Source of the DNA: a virus
DNA: 31,306 nt
Strand: one strand, 5' to 3'
IMG/VR virus record: IMGVR_UViG_3300032215_000714
Coordinates: 1-31,306 of that record
Shown here one piece after another: positions 7,447 to 15,305 of the stretch; position 1 is the first letter of the stretch, and the number at the start of each line of letters is the position of its first letter. A model generated the notes under the pieces. It saw only the letters and a list, made by a program, of their open reading frames with translations, made no database searches and was not told the origin of the DNA. The translations under genes were made by a program, and so were the position numbers.

Positions 7447-10400
7447 GTGGCAAAGCATGTAATTCTGGAGGCGTACACCTTTACCCCTGCGACAAACACG
7501 GTGGTAGTGACCGGAAAGGCGATCAGACCGGAGCAATTGCTACTGATTACCAATGTGACGCGGGGAACGGTCCTGTTTAACTTCAGCGACGCTAGCCTCG
7601 GGGCAACCGTGACTCGCGCCAGTGTGGCCGGTAATGAGACGACCACGATTGTCCTGACGGGATACAGCACGTCCGCGATGCTGGCAACCGACAAGCTTGC
7701 GATCCTGGTCGAGGAAACGTACCAAGAGGTGACGCCCGCCGAATCGTTTTTCGATCCTGTCGGCAAAGAGCGCACATCGCAACCGCAGGCGCTCATAGAC
7801 ACCGATTTTGAATACGGCACGCAACCCACCAAGTGGGAATCCTTGTCGTTGCTGGCAAACCGCCCGAGCGCGTACTACGACGCGACCCAGCCGATAAACG
7901 GCTCGCTCTCAGGTATCACGCTTAATACGATGAGCTTCACGACGGCAAACAGTCAGACGACTGTGACGCTCGTATTTTCGGCCACCGTTGCCTCGTTGTT
8001 GTCGGTCGGTCAGCCGTTTTTCGTGATTGGGTCGTTGGACCCGGCCTGTGACGGGTGGCAATTGGTGGACACTGTTTCCACAACGACCGTCACATACAAA
8101 CTGGTCGGGTCGCCAACGGTCGCTAGTCCGGTGCTTGATGCGGCAAAAACGTACGTATTTGCAGGATCGTGGTATTCCGGCGCCGCTTTGCCGCTTGCCA
8201 GTTCGGGCGCTGTCGCGGCACTTACAACGTCAACCATGCAGGTTTACACTGCGCAGGTGCACGGACTGGTCGTCGGAGATCACGTATTTATAACCGGGAC
8301 AAGCGGCGCGACTGGCACTACGTGCAACGGCCCTTGGGTTGTGTCGAGCATCGAAAGTAGCAGCCAAATACGCATCACAACAAACGGCGCGGGAACAGTG
8401 CTGACGGCCGGTACTGCAACGCTAACCGGCCTTGGGGTGACGCTCTATCCTCGGAATCCAGGGTATGTCACTCATCGCGCGTTTGATGGCGGCGTGCAAT
8501 TCACCAACCAAATCCCCGCGCACGGTTACCAGACCATCCGACAAACCCGCCGGTATTTTCGGTACCAATCTGGCAAGGGCGTTCAATGGTCAACCGGGTC
8601 TATTCTTAAGCCCGCCCTGAACGTTGACACGATAACGGCCGGAGGCACGACGGTCGGATCAACAATCACAATCGCGTGCAAATACCCCCACGGGTTGGCG
8701 CCTGGCTCAGCGTCGCAGATCGTCATCAGCGGCGTGAACGAAGCTGGATACAACGGGACGTATGCGGTCGCGACAACCCCAAGCATCACAAGCCTGACCG
8801 TTCTTGCAACACAGACGCTTGCTAGCACGACGGCAACCGCCAACGCGGTAACCGGGTCGTTCCAAGTGTCCCCCGGCAATTGGTACGGATCAAAGAACCG
8901 CCTGGGAATGTTCGACAGTCAAAATGGTTTCTACTTTGAACACGACGGACAAGCGTTGTACGCCGTAAAGCGGTCTAGTACCTCGCAGTTGAGTGGCACG
9001 GGGGCCGTCGATGTGTCGGCAAATCCCAGCCAAATCAATGGGACCACGACGCAATTCGCCGCCCAACTGGTGCCCGGTGATTACGTGGTCATTAGAGGCA
9101 CGTCGTATCTGGTCACACAAATCCTGTCCAATACGGCGATGATTGTCTCGCCAAATTACCGGGGCGCGACCATCTCCAACGTCGCCAGTAATCTTGTGAT
9201 ATCCAAGACGGTGGATACCAAATACGCTCAATCGGCGTGGAATATTGACCGATGCGACGGTACCGGCGCGTCCGGCCTGAACATCGACCTAGCCAAAATG
9301 CAGATGTTTTACGCTGACTACAGCTGGTACGGCGCCGGAGCAATTCGGTTCGGATTCCGCAACAATCGCGGTGAAATCATTTACGCCCACAGGATCGCAA
9401 ATAACAACGTCAACACCGAGGCGTACATGCGGTCGGGGAATCTCCCCGCGCGGTACGAAACATCGACGCAAGCGCCGTATACGACGCTTGTATCAACGTT
9501 GGCAAGTAGCGCGGTGGGAGGTGCAACGTTCACCCTTGCGGACGGTTCGCAGTTCCCTTCCTCCGGTACCGTCCTAGTGTCATCCAGTGCGGGAGGCAGT
9601 GGCGGAGCAAATGCGTCGGTCGAGTACATCAGCTATTCGGCAAAAACAAGTACCGCGCCTTGGGTGTTCACGATTAACGCACGCAATACCATCGGTGTGT
9701 CAACGAGCGCCCAAACTTGGACGTATTCTGCGACCGCGCCGATTAGCGTGGCTTTGCACTCGCCGTCCCAGGCCAGCACGATCTCGCATTGGGGTAGCTC
9801 CGTCATCATGGACGGCCGGTACGACGACGACAAAAGTCTCGTATTCAATACCGGCCTTACATCCGCCGCCAATTGGATCACGACGGCAACCCGTAGGCCG
9901 CTGTTGTCCTTGCGTATCGCTCCATCGGTGGACAACGGATTTACCGGGTCGACGTTGGGCGCTCGCGAAGTGGTCAATCGGATGCAGTTGGTCCTGCGCC
10001 AAATGGATGGGTACACGTCGGGGTCAGCGTTCAAGATTGACCTCATTTTGAACGGTTTGGTAAGCGCGGGCACATGGGTGAACGTTGGCGGATCAAGCCT
10101 CGCGCAGTACGTCCTGCACACCACCGGGAACGAAACAATCAGCGGCGGAGAAAACGTATTTACGTTTTTCACCAATCTCGGGGGCGTCACCCAGCAAGAG
10201 CTACAGCTCGTGCGGGACTTGGGTAATTGCATCCTCGGGGGCGGGTCTACCGCTGTCGGGGTGCGGTATCCCGATGGCCCGGACATCATCACGATGTGCG
10301 CCACGCCGGTCACGTACACCTACCTGAACAGCACTGGAAACGGCACGTTCACGCAGACCACCAACGTGGTGACGTTTTCCAACACGATCCTGACCCAGGC

Positions 10401-10593
10401 GATGGTCGGCTCCACGATCCTGTTGGGTACACCAGCATCCACTACTGGAAGCGCCGGAATCATCCAAGCTGTGCAATCGTCAACCGTTGCAACGGTGTCG
10501 GTTTCCCAAACCCTGGGAAGTCAAAGCAACTGGTACATCTCCAATCTCGCCTCCGTGATTGGGCGCATATCTTGGACCGAGGCACAAGCCTAA
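7447..10593 (+). CDS. Giant beta-rich spike protein, 1048 residues
   Basis: GTG start at 7447, two bases after the previous stop. The largest gene of the genome. Residues 1-85 form a beta-sandwich like the end of small capping domains. From about 150 onward several units repeat a 'VHGLVVGDHVFITG ... CNGPWVVSS' pattern (again at PHGL-x-PG ... YNGTYAV), a layout I know from phage and phage-like adhesins. The middle contains RQTRRYFRYQSGKG and a long region with aromatic- and Asn-rich strands, the end more Ser/Thr-rich strands. No enzyme motif, signal peptide or membrane segment seen. Probably the main receptor-binding spike; function inferred from size, composition and place. Confidence 0.72.
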   Translation: MAKHVILEAYTFTPATNTVVVTGKAIRPEQLLLITNVTRGTVLFNFSDASLGATVTRASVAGNETTTIVLTGYSTSAMLATDKLAILVEETYQEVTPAESFFDPVGKERTSQPQALIDTDFEYGTQPTKWESLSLLANRPSAYYDATQPINGSLSGITLNTMSFTTANSQTTVTLVFSATVASLLSVGQPFFVIGSLDPACDGWQLVDTVSTTTVTYKLVGSPTVASPVLDAAKTYVFAGSWYSGAALPLASSGAVAALTTSTMQVYTAQVHGLVVGDHVFITGTSGATGTTCNGPWVVSSIESSSQIRITTNGAGTVLTAGTATLTGLGVTLYPRNPGYVTHRAFDGGVQFTNQIPAHGYQTIRQTRRYFRYQSGKGVQWSTGSILKPALNVDTITAGGTTVGSTITIACKYPHGLAPGSASQIVISGVNEAGYNGTYAVATTPSITSLTVLATQTLASTTATANAVTGSFQVSPGNWYGSKNRLGMFDSQNGFYFEHDGQALYAVKRSSTSQLSGTGAVDVSANPSQINGTTTQFAAQLVPGDYVVIRGTSYLVTQILSNTAMIVSPNYRGATISNVASNLVISKTVDTKYAQSAWNIDRCDGTGASGLNIDLAKMQMFYADYSWYGAGAIRFGFRNNRGEIIYAHRIANNNVNTEAYMRSGNLPARYETSTQAPYTTLVSTLASSAVGGATFTLADGSQFPSSGTVLVSSSAGGSGGANASVEYISYSAKTSTAPWVFTINARNTIGVSTSAQTWTYSATAPISVALHSPSQASTISHWGSSVIMDGRYDDDKSLVFNTGLTSAANWITTATRRPLLSLRIAPSVDNGFTGSTLGAREVVNRMQLVLRQMDGYTSGSAFKIDLILNGLVSAGTWVNVGGSSLAQYVLHTTGNETISGGENVFTFFTNLGGVTQQELQLVRDLGNCILGGGSTAVGVRYPDGPDIITMCATPVTYTYLNSTGNGTFTQTTNVVTFSNTILTQAMVGSTILLGTPASTTGSAGIIQAVQSSTVATVSVSQTLGSQSNWYISNLASVIGRISWTEAQA

Positions 10594-10706
10594 TGGCACG
10601 GAATAATCAGGTGTGGCTGTCAGTAGTCGCGGGGGTTGTCGTGTGGTTGTGGTCGCCTTACGGCACGCCCACGCGACACCGACTCCTGGCCTCCATCAAT
10701 CGGTAG
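10593..10706 (+). CDS. Tiny membrane peptide, 37 residues
   Basis: ATG 10593 in a TAATG overlap with the giant spike stop; ends at TAG 10704-10706. Residues 6-22 form a hydrophobic, Trp-rich helix (QVWLSVVAGVVVWLWSPYG) with a basic tail (TRHRLLASINR). Too short for most gene finders, but the coupled start and the membrane segment support it. Probably one of the many minor membrane components of the particle. Confidence 0.6.
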   Translation: MARNNQVWLSVVAGVVVWLWSPYGTPTRHRLLASINR

Positions 10707-10717
10707 GGTAATTGATA

Positions 10718-11629
10718 ATGGCTCAATATAAAGTGCCTTTGCCCGTACAGGTCGCAGGCCTTGCAGCACTCTACTATTATTGGGATCGCCCGGGGTTCGA
10801 CTCGGCCATGAGAGGGATTGGATCATTGTTTTCCCCTAACCGGGGAAAGCCAATAGGCGCCGATGGAAAAATTTCCAATCCCAGCTTGAGTACCGGCGCC
10901 ACGGTTCCCGGCCTTGTGCCGCTCGGGCCAGGTGCTGGACGGTACCAACCGGCCACTGATTACTCGTGGTTATCCAACCCGGCCGCGTACGGTCCGTATG
11001 GGTACCCACCATACAACGGCGTCCCGACAGGCGCCCCGAACGTGCCCCCAGCGGCCCGACGACCAGCTCCCCCATCGAGCCGCGTCGGCACCGACCCGGC
11101 TACCGGACAACCCGCGAGCGGTACGCCACGGTCTCCCGTTGCCCCTCCGATTGCCGGGTTGCCGCCGGCAAACATCCGCGATCCTTATCTCGAACAGTTT
11201 CCTCGCGTCACTAATGATCAGTACGGCGGGTCGTACAACCCGTGGGCCGGGTCAGCCACCCAATATCTGAACGAAAATCAGCAACCCACCAATAATTACG
11301 ACTTCGCGTCCACTCTGCCATCCGGGTCTGCGACGCAATACGTGACCGAGCAGTACCAGCCGATTGTGCAGGAAACGTCATCGCCTCCGTCACAATCGAG
11401 TTACTCGGGCGGTGATGGATACGCTAGCAATAACCAATCTGTCAGTTACGACTACACGCCCCCGGAATACACGCCGCCAGAGGCTCCGGCATATGAACCC
11501 GTTGCTCCTCCGGCGGAGGATTACGGGGGCGGGTACAACCCATACGACCAAGGACAACCCGCCGAGGACTACGGTGGCGGCGACAACCCCTATCTAAACG
11601 AAAACATTTACAGCAACCGAGGGGAATGA
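10718..11629 (+). CDS. Anchored, disordered Pro/Tyr/Gly-rich protein
   Basis: 303 residues from ATG 10718; a TTG at 10712 is too close to the AGGG site. Residues 10-22 form a short hydrophobic helix (VQVAGLAALYYYW). The rest is low-complexity: Pro/Ala/Arg-rich to about residue 150, then Asn/Gln/Tyr/Pro-rich with imperfect repeats (GSATQYLNENQQP/GSATQYVTEQYQP; PAEDYGGG twice near the end, each followed by N-P-Y). No globular domain is apparent. It could be a flexible tether from membrane to capsid or spike, or a condensate-forming scaffold. No family recognised. Confidence 0.75.
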   Translation: MAQYKVPLPVQVAGLAALYYYWDRPGFDSAMRGIGSLFSPNRGKPIGADGKISNPSLSTGATVPGLVPLGPGAGRYQPATDYSWLSNPAAYGPYGYPPYNGVPTGAPNVPPAARRPAPPSSRVGTDPATGQPASGTPRSPVAPPIAGLPPANIRDPYLEQFPRVTNDQYGGSYNPWAGSATQYLNENQQPTNNYDFASTLPSGSATQYVTEQYQPIVQETSSPPSQSSYSGGDGYASNNQSVSYDYTPPEYTPPEAPAYEPVAPPAEDYGGGYNPYDQGQPAEDYGGGDNPYLNENIYSNRGE

Positions 11630-11630
11630 C

Positions 11631-11870
11631 GTGGCACTAACCGCGCAACAACTACGCGAGTTACTCGCCCAAAATCCACAAGCGGACGGGATAGACCCGG
11701 ACACCGGCACGGTGGTATTTGCGTCGCAATTGGTCGGAGACCATTACGTCCCAGGTGTGGGCGCCCGCGCCCGTATCGGGGCGCAAAACGCAAGGACCGC
11801 ACCAGGAGCTATACACCGTAGCCACATTGCGAAACGGTGGCACCTCGGCCTGCCGTCGATGGGAGTCTAG
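11631..11870 (+). CDS. Hypothetical protein, 79 residues
   Basis: GTG start one base after the previous stop codon. Starts with a helix (TAQQLRELLAQNP), continues with a short beta-type segment (GTVVFASQLVGDHYVPG) and a basic C-terminal part (RTAPGAIHRSHIAKRWH). No membrane segment and no RNP box. I do not recognise it. The next gene starts two bases after its stop, using a ribosome site inside its last codons. Confidence 0.65.
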   Translation: MALTAQQLRELLAQNPQADGIDPDTGTVVFASQLVGDHYVPGVGARARIGAQNARTAPGAIHRSHIAKRWHLGLPSMGV

Positions 11871-11872
11871 CG

Positions 11873-12106
11873 GTGCCAATCTGGGAAAAAATCAGCGAAA
11901 GCACGAGCCTGACCGATGTGCCGACCCTGCCGGAGATGGAAGTGGGCCGCGCGTACAAGATGGTGATCGAACTGGTTGCCGGCTGTCCCGATTGGGTCTA
12001 TTCCGCGCTGATCAGCGGAATGTCATCAGTGTTGTGGCCGTTACCGTATCGCACATCGGTAACACGCGAAAACAACAGCATTGCAATCATTGTGATCGGA
12101 AAATAA
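11873..12106 (+). CDS. Hypothetical protein, 77 residues
   Basis: GTG 11873 is chosen because GGGAG lies 7 bases upstream and it begins two bases after the previous stop; the frame stays open further up only inside the previous gene. Sequence features: an acidic N-terminus, then beta-type hydrophobic segments (AYKMVIELVAGCP and NNSIAIIVIG). Predicted to be a small beta or alpha/beta domain. It carries one of few Cys residues in the late proteins. No family recognised. Confidence 0.65.
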   Translation: MPIWEKISESTSLTDVPTLPEMEVGRAYKMVIELVAGCPDWVYSALISGMSSVLWPLPYRTSVTRENNSIAIIVIGK

Positions 12107-12110
12107 ACGG

Positions 12111-12332
12111 ATGCCGGTCCTGTACGTGATTGCATTGGGAATCCTGGGAGTGTTCACGGCACTCGGATTAGGGCTATATTTTGTCAAAGTGGCCTGGTAC
12201 GCAGACGGCGAAACTGTCGCCAAGGCAATCGGCGCAGCTCCTGCAAGTAGTGCCACGGGTGGCCTCACAGGCGGCGCATTGTTGCTAATCGGCGCCGTAG
12301 CCCTTGCGGCCGTCGTGCTATCAGAGGATTAA
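12111..12332 (+). CDS. Two-helix membrane protein, 73 residues
   Basis: ATG 12111, four bases after the previous stop. Two membrane helices: residues 3-25 (VLYVIALGILGVFTALGLGL) and 50-69 (GGLTGGALLLIGAVALAAVV), joined by a short polar loop, with both ends on the same side. It could be a holin-like or a virion membrane protein. The late position, far from the endolysin, favours the virion role. No RNP box. Confidence 0.7.
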   Translation: MPVLYVIALGILGVFTALGLGLYFVKVAWYADGETVAKAIGAAPASSATGGLTGGALLLIGAVALAAVVLSED

Positions 12333-12335
12333 CTT

Positions 12336-12809
12336 GTGAATTATCGACCGTACAAAACCCGCCGTAACCCGATTACTAACTCGATTCCAATTAAACCGAT
12401 CTTGTACGTCGGTGGGGCATGGGTGCTATTCAAAATGGCCCAGGGTGGCGCGTTTGGGTTGCCGTTGCAATCGCTTACGCAAGGACTCGGCGCGGCCGGA
12501 GGATTGGTATCGAAAGCAACCACCGACACGCTCGGCGCCGTTTATAACCCGCGTCCGGTAATTACTACGCCGGGAGGCATCCCGGCGGGACCGGCATCAG
12601 GCGGTGCAACGGCAACAGGCGCCGGGCGCTTGTCACCGCCCCCGGCGGGTACGTCGGTGGACCTGGCCGCTTACGATCCAGCCGCGGGTGGGTTTGCGTG
12701 GGACGGTGACAAGGTGTACACGATTGCAGAGCATATGGTGATTGCAAACGCCAAAACGCCCGTAGAAGCGGCGGCGGCGGCCAAACTCTGGTACGCCAAC
12801 AACGGATAA
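12336..12809 (+). CDS. RNP-box membrane protein, 157 residues
   Basis: GTG 12336, three bases after the previous stop. RRNP box at residues 9-12 inside a basic N-terminus (YRPYKTRRNP), then a membrane helix (19-34, IKPILYVGGAWVLFKM), a Gly/Ala/Pro/Thr-rich linker and a C-terminal helical domain (about 105-157) with FAWDGDKVYTIAEHM and an Ala-rich end. The C-terminal part resembles that of the Gly-repeat protein at 13120 in layout: both have a short W/Y-containing domain with 'D-x-VY-x-I' (DKVYTIAEHM here, DNLVYNIDGAV there). Function unknown. Confidence 0.75.
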   Translation: MNYRPYKTRRNPITNSIPIKPILYVGGAWVLFKMAQGGAFGLPLQSLTQGLGAAGGLVSKATTDTLGAVYNPRPVITTPGGIPAGPASGGATATGAGRLSPPPAGTSVDLAAYDPAAGGFAWDGDKVYTIAEHMVIANAKTPVEAAAAAKLWYANNG

Positions 12810-12814
12810 CAACA

Positions 12815-13120
12815 ATGCGACGCGACTACGATCCTGATGTGGTGTGGTTAACGTCCATCCTGCGACGCAATCCGACAAACGAACACGCCGAGGCCGCGGT
12901 AAATGGCTTGATTGCCAGGCACGGCCGGAATCACGTGCATCGGTTGCTAGCGATTGAGTACGAGAGGGCGGACGGCACACGTTGGCGACACGAGGCAGGT
13001 GATCGAGGGGAAGGCGTCGCCCCGGAAAAGCGCCCCGAGTGGGTTGTGGTGGAGGATGGAGCGGCGCCAACGTTTCACGGCCCGATGCGATGGGAAGAAG
13101 GCAGGGGATTAGTCGGCTGA
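12815..13120 (+). CDS. Soluble RNP-box protein, 101 residues
   Basis: ATG 12815. RRNP box at residues 17-20 (ILRRNPTNEHAE). No membrane segment. The first 50 residues are helical with basic and His residues (GLIARHGRNHVHRLLAIEYERADG), the rest acidic and basic patches with Trp. It overlaps the next ATG in TGATG. One of the few box proteins without a membrane helix, so the box cannot be just a membrane-flanking charge cluster. Confidence 0.7.
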   Translation: MRRDYDPDVVWLTSILRRNPTNEHAEAAVNGLIARHGRNHVHRLLAIEYERADGTRWRHEAGDRGEGVAPEKRPEWVVVEDGAAPTFHGPMRWEEGRGLVG

Positions 13121-13692
13121 TGGCACGCGGTGGAGCTTCGACGTTAATTTTGCTGGCCGCCCTGGGAGGCGGTGGGTTGTGGGCGTACACCAAATACGGC
13201 GCGTCCTTGGGTCTGACAGGCCCAGCCGACCCTACCAAACCGCCCGGTTCAGCGGGTGGCCCGGCCGGTCCTCCTCGCCCGCCCGGTGGTTCGCCCCGTG
13301 CGTCGGGCGGTGCTGGCGGTGCTGGCGGTGCTGGCGGTGCGTCGGGTGGGTCTGGCGGTGCTGGCGGTGGGTCTGGCGGTGCTGGCGGTGCGTCGGGTGG
13401 GTCTGGCGGTACGTCGGGTGGGTCGTACGGTTCTCCGTCTGACCCGGACTACGACCCAGCTCTCGACCCGACCAGAAACCGCCTCCCGACCGGCGCGGAC
13501 CTAACATCCGCGTGGGTTGACCTCGGAGTCGGTGGCGTCGCGCCGGGACTTGCATGGAGCAGCGCCGATAACCTGGTTTACAACATCGACGGCGCGGTAA
13601 TGATAGGTGGGCCGTTTTCCACGGTTTGGGAAGCTCAATCATTTGGCCGGTCGTGGCTGGGCTTGGGCGATTGGTCGCCGGGAGTTGAGTGA
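13120..13692 (+). CDS. Membrane-anchored Gly-rich repeat protein
   Basis: 190 residues from ATG 13120 (TGATG overlap); the upstream start at 13039 lies in the previous gene. Residues 6-24 are a membrane helix (STLILLAALGGGGLWAY). Residues about 45-105 are Pro/Gly and then nearly pure GGA/GGS repeat, giving a flexible or glycine-rich stalk. The last 75 residues form a small folded domain (LTSAWVDLGVGGVAPG, then NLVYNIDGAVMIGG) that may be related to the end of the protein at 12336. No RNP box. A membrane-to-surface tether is plausible but not shown. Confidence 0.75.
   Translation: MARGGASTLILLAALGGGGLWAYTKYGASLGLTGPADPTKPPGSAGGPAGPPRPPGGSPRASGGAGGAGGAGGASGGSGGAGGGSGGAGGASGGSGGTSGGSYGSPSDPDYDPALDPTRNRLPTGADLTSAWVDLGVGGVAPGLAWSSADNLVYNIDGAVMIGGPFSTVWEAQSFGRSWLGLGDWSPGVE
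13299..13428 (+). repeat. In-frame tandem repeat coding a Gly/Ala/Ser stalk
   Basis: Short units such as GGTGCTGGCGGT and GGTGGGTCTGGCGGT alternate and are themselves arranged in a longer imperfect repeat (GCGTCGGGTGGGTCTGGCGGT appears twice). Lengths are multiples of three, so the frame is kept. Such a tract is prone to slippage and copy-number change, and to assembly error. Confidence 0.85.
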
Positions 13693-14009
13693 TGAACAAT
13701 CAGACATGGAAACAGTTTTCCACAAACGTCCTGCGCTCATTGCCAAAAAATGCCAGTTTTGCCGACCGAGGGCGCGCGCTGCGAGCGGCGTCGAAGATGT
13801 GGCACATGGATCACGCTAGCCGACACTCGCGCGTAAAGGTACGACGCAATCCAATCGGTTACGGTAATTGGCGCGAGCCATCCGCCTCACCGGGCGGTAT
13901 CAGTCAGTCGACTTTGCTGTACGCCTTGGGCGCAGTGGCAGTGTATTTCTTAGTGGTTCGTGGCACCGCGCATACGTGGATGCCGAGCGCGTTGCAAGGA
14001 CAGAAGTAG
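13692..14009 (+). CDS. RNP-box membrane protein, 105 residues
   Basis: ATG 13692 in a TGATG overlap. The N-terminal 45 residues are basic and helical (WKQFSTNVLRSLPKN, RGRALRAASKMWHMDH). The RRNP box is at 51-54 within HSRVKVRRNPIGYG, followed by a membrane helix at 73-90 (STLLYALGAVAVYFLVVR) and a short tail. Here the box is in the middle of the protein but again precedes the helix on its basic side. No family recognised. Confidence 0.75.
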   Translation: MNNQTWKQFSTNVLRSLPKNASFADRGRALRAASKMWHMDHASRHSRVKVRRNPIGYGNWREPSASPGGISQSTLLYALGAVAVYFLVVRGTAHTWMPSALQGQK

Positions 14010-14012
14010 GCT

Positions 14013-14309
14013 ATGGCCCGGCGCACCCGCTATCGACGCAATCCAGGGCAATCTTCCAGCAAGATGCTGTGGGGCGCTCTCGCGGCCGTTGCCGCTGTGA
14101 GCTATCTGCAAAAACACAACCGCAACCAACGACTCGCCAAGGCACAACCGGCGTACACGACCCCTACCGTCACGCCGGGACCGCAGGTACCCCCGACGCC
14201 ACCCGTTGAGATGGTTGCGCGGTGGACACAAGCACAAGCGCCCGGTTATGCCGGTGTGCCCTACGGGTCACCCGTGTGGAACGGTCAGAACTGGGAACAG
14301 CCTGAATGA
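14013..14309 (+). CDS. RNP-box membrane protein, 98 residues
   Basis: ATG 14013. RRNP box at residues 8-11 in a very basic start (MARRTRYRRNP), membrane helix at 18-32 (MLWGALAAVAAVSYL), a basic post-helix segment (QKHNRNQRLAK), then a Pro/Thr-rich tail with Trp and Tyr (PYGSPVWNGQNW). Its stop overlaps the packaging ATPase start as ATGA. Presumably a minor membrane protein of the particle; the link to the ATPase could mean a vertex component (inference). Confidence 0.72.
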   Translation: MARRTRYRRNPGQSSSKMLWGALAAVAAVSYLQKHNRNQRLAKAQPAYTTPTVTPGPQVPPTPPVEMVARWTQAQAPGYAGVPYGSPVWNGQNWEQPE

Positions 14310-15298
14310 GCGGGTCGCTCGCGCATTTGTCGAGATTGCTGGCCGCGGCCCAAATGGCACCCGCGGCCCTTGCAGCGACATCGGGCAACCGACTGGCCGC
14401 TGATCGCCTCGTGCGCGAACTCGGACCCCAGGCCGCTTCCATTTTGTTGGGCGCCGAGGGGGCGACTCTGTTTAATAGTGCCGTCAGCTTCGCCGACGCA
14501 CGCGGATGGACCAATCCACAGCAGCCGCAGGGACACGGTCACGCCATCGCGCACGCGGGAGGATGTACCGCGTGCGCCTCGTGGTACGACCCTGCCGGAG
14601 AGCGCCGTGTGGTGCGGGATATCACCGGGTTAGATGGTGGTCTCGTGTTTGTCCTTGGCCTTCGCAAAACGGGTAAAACCGCATTAGCCGCCCGATTGTG
14701 CGAGTTGTGGGACCGACGCACGTATGCCTGGGGAATCAGTCAGGACAAACTCCCGGATCATTGGCGCGAGTTGCGGGTGCCAGTCGAGCAAAAGCCGACG
14801 CGCACCAAACGACGCGAGGTAATCGACCACGACGACACCGACGCGGACGACGACACCGACGACCTTGACAGCCGCCCCCGCGATTGGTTGGAACAGGCGC
14901 TACCTCAACGGTCGTCATTGATTGTTGATGACGCCGGCATAGTCCTGGACTCGGCATCATCAGGCGGTGGCGCAGTGAAGGCGTTCAAGCATCTTGTTCA
15001 AATAATCCGCCACCTCAACATCAACGCCGTGGTAAACGTCCAATATGCAGCGGCCGTAACCAAGTACGCGCTGGACGCTGATGCGATTTTCCTCAAACCG
15101 CCGCCGATGATGTACGAGGCGATTGAGAGGCCCGAAATGCTCCCCTTCATAGCGGAAGCAGGCCCGTTGTGGGCCGCGTTGAGTGACGCGCAAAGGAAAA
15201 CGCACGCGTGGGTGATCAGCAGCGAGTACCGCGGCCCCGTGCATATTAGTCTGCCCAGTTTCTGGACTGACGATCTGTCCTACAACAAGCGAAGGTAG
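14306..15298 (+). CDS. Genome-packaging ATPase (A32/FtsK-HerA type, probable)
   Basis: 330 residues. A Walker A loop, GLRKTGKT (118-125), and Walker B, SSLIVDD (203-209), frame a P-loop NTPase core. Downstream are the segments expected for FtsK/HerA-like packaging ATPases of DJR viruses: a helix with HLVQIIRHLNIN followed by AVVNVQY (about 229-247, beta-strand with a polar residue where a sensor sits), then LDADAIFLKPPP. The first 110 residues are Ala-rich helix plus GGCTACASWYDP, an uncommon N-terminal addition. An acidic insert (about 173-190, Asp-rich) lies between the Walker motifs. It would drive DNA into a preformed capsid. The operon context (capsid, membrane proteins) supports this; a transfer-type ATPase is the alternative. 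Confidence 0.75.
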   Translation: MSGSLAHLSRLLAAAQMAPAALAATSGNRLAADRLVRELGPQAASILLGAEGATLFNSAVSFADARGWTNPQQPQGHGHAIAHAGGCTACASWYDPAGERRVVRDITGLDGGLVFVLGLRKTGKTALAARLCELWDRRTYAWGISQDKLPDHWRELRVPVEQKPTRTKRREVIDHDDTDADDDTDDLDSRPRDWLEQALPQRSSLIVDDAGIVLDSASSGGGAVKAFKHLVQIIRHLNINAVVNVQYAAAVTKYALDADAIFLKPPPMMYEAIERPEMLPFIAEAGPLWAALSDAQRKTHAWVISSEYRGPVHISLPSFWTDDLSYNKRR

Positions 15299-15305
15299 CA
15301 ACGCA

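Noticed and set aside
9633-10319. 228-codon minus-strand frame opposite the giant spike
   Set aside because: It mirrors codon bias of the spike gene, has no start site and would cut into the late operon.
11719-12129. 136-codon frame across two small late genes
   Set aside because: Two smaller genes in other frames have coupled starts and good ribosome sites here; this frame has neither.
13299-13428. CRISPR or non-coding satellite
   Set aside because: The repeat is in frame inside an anchored Gly-rich protein.
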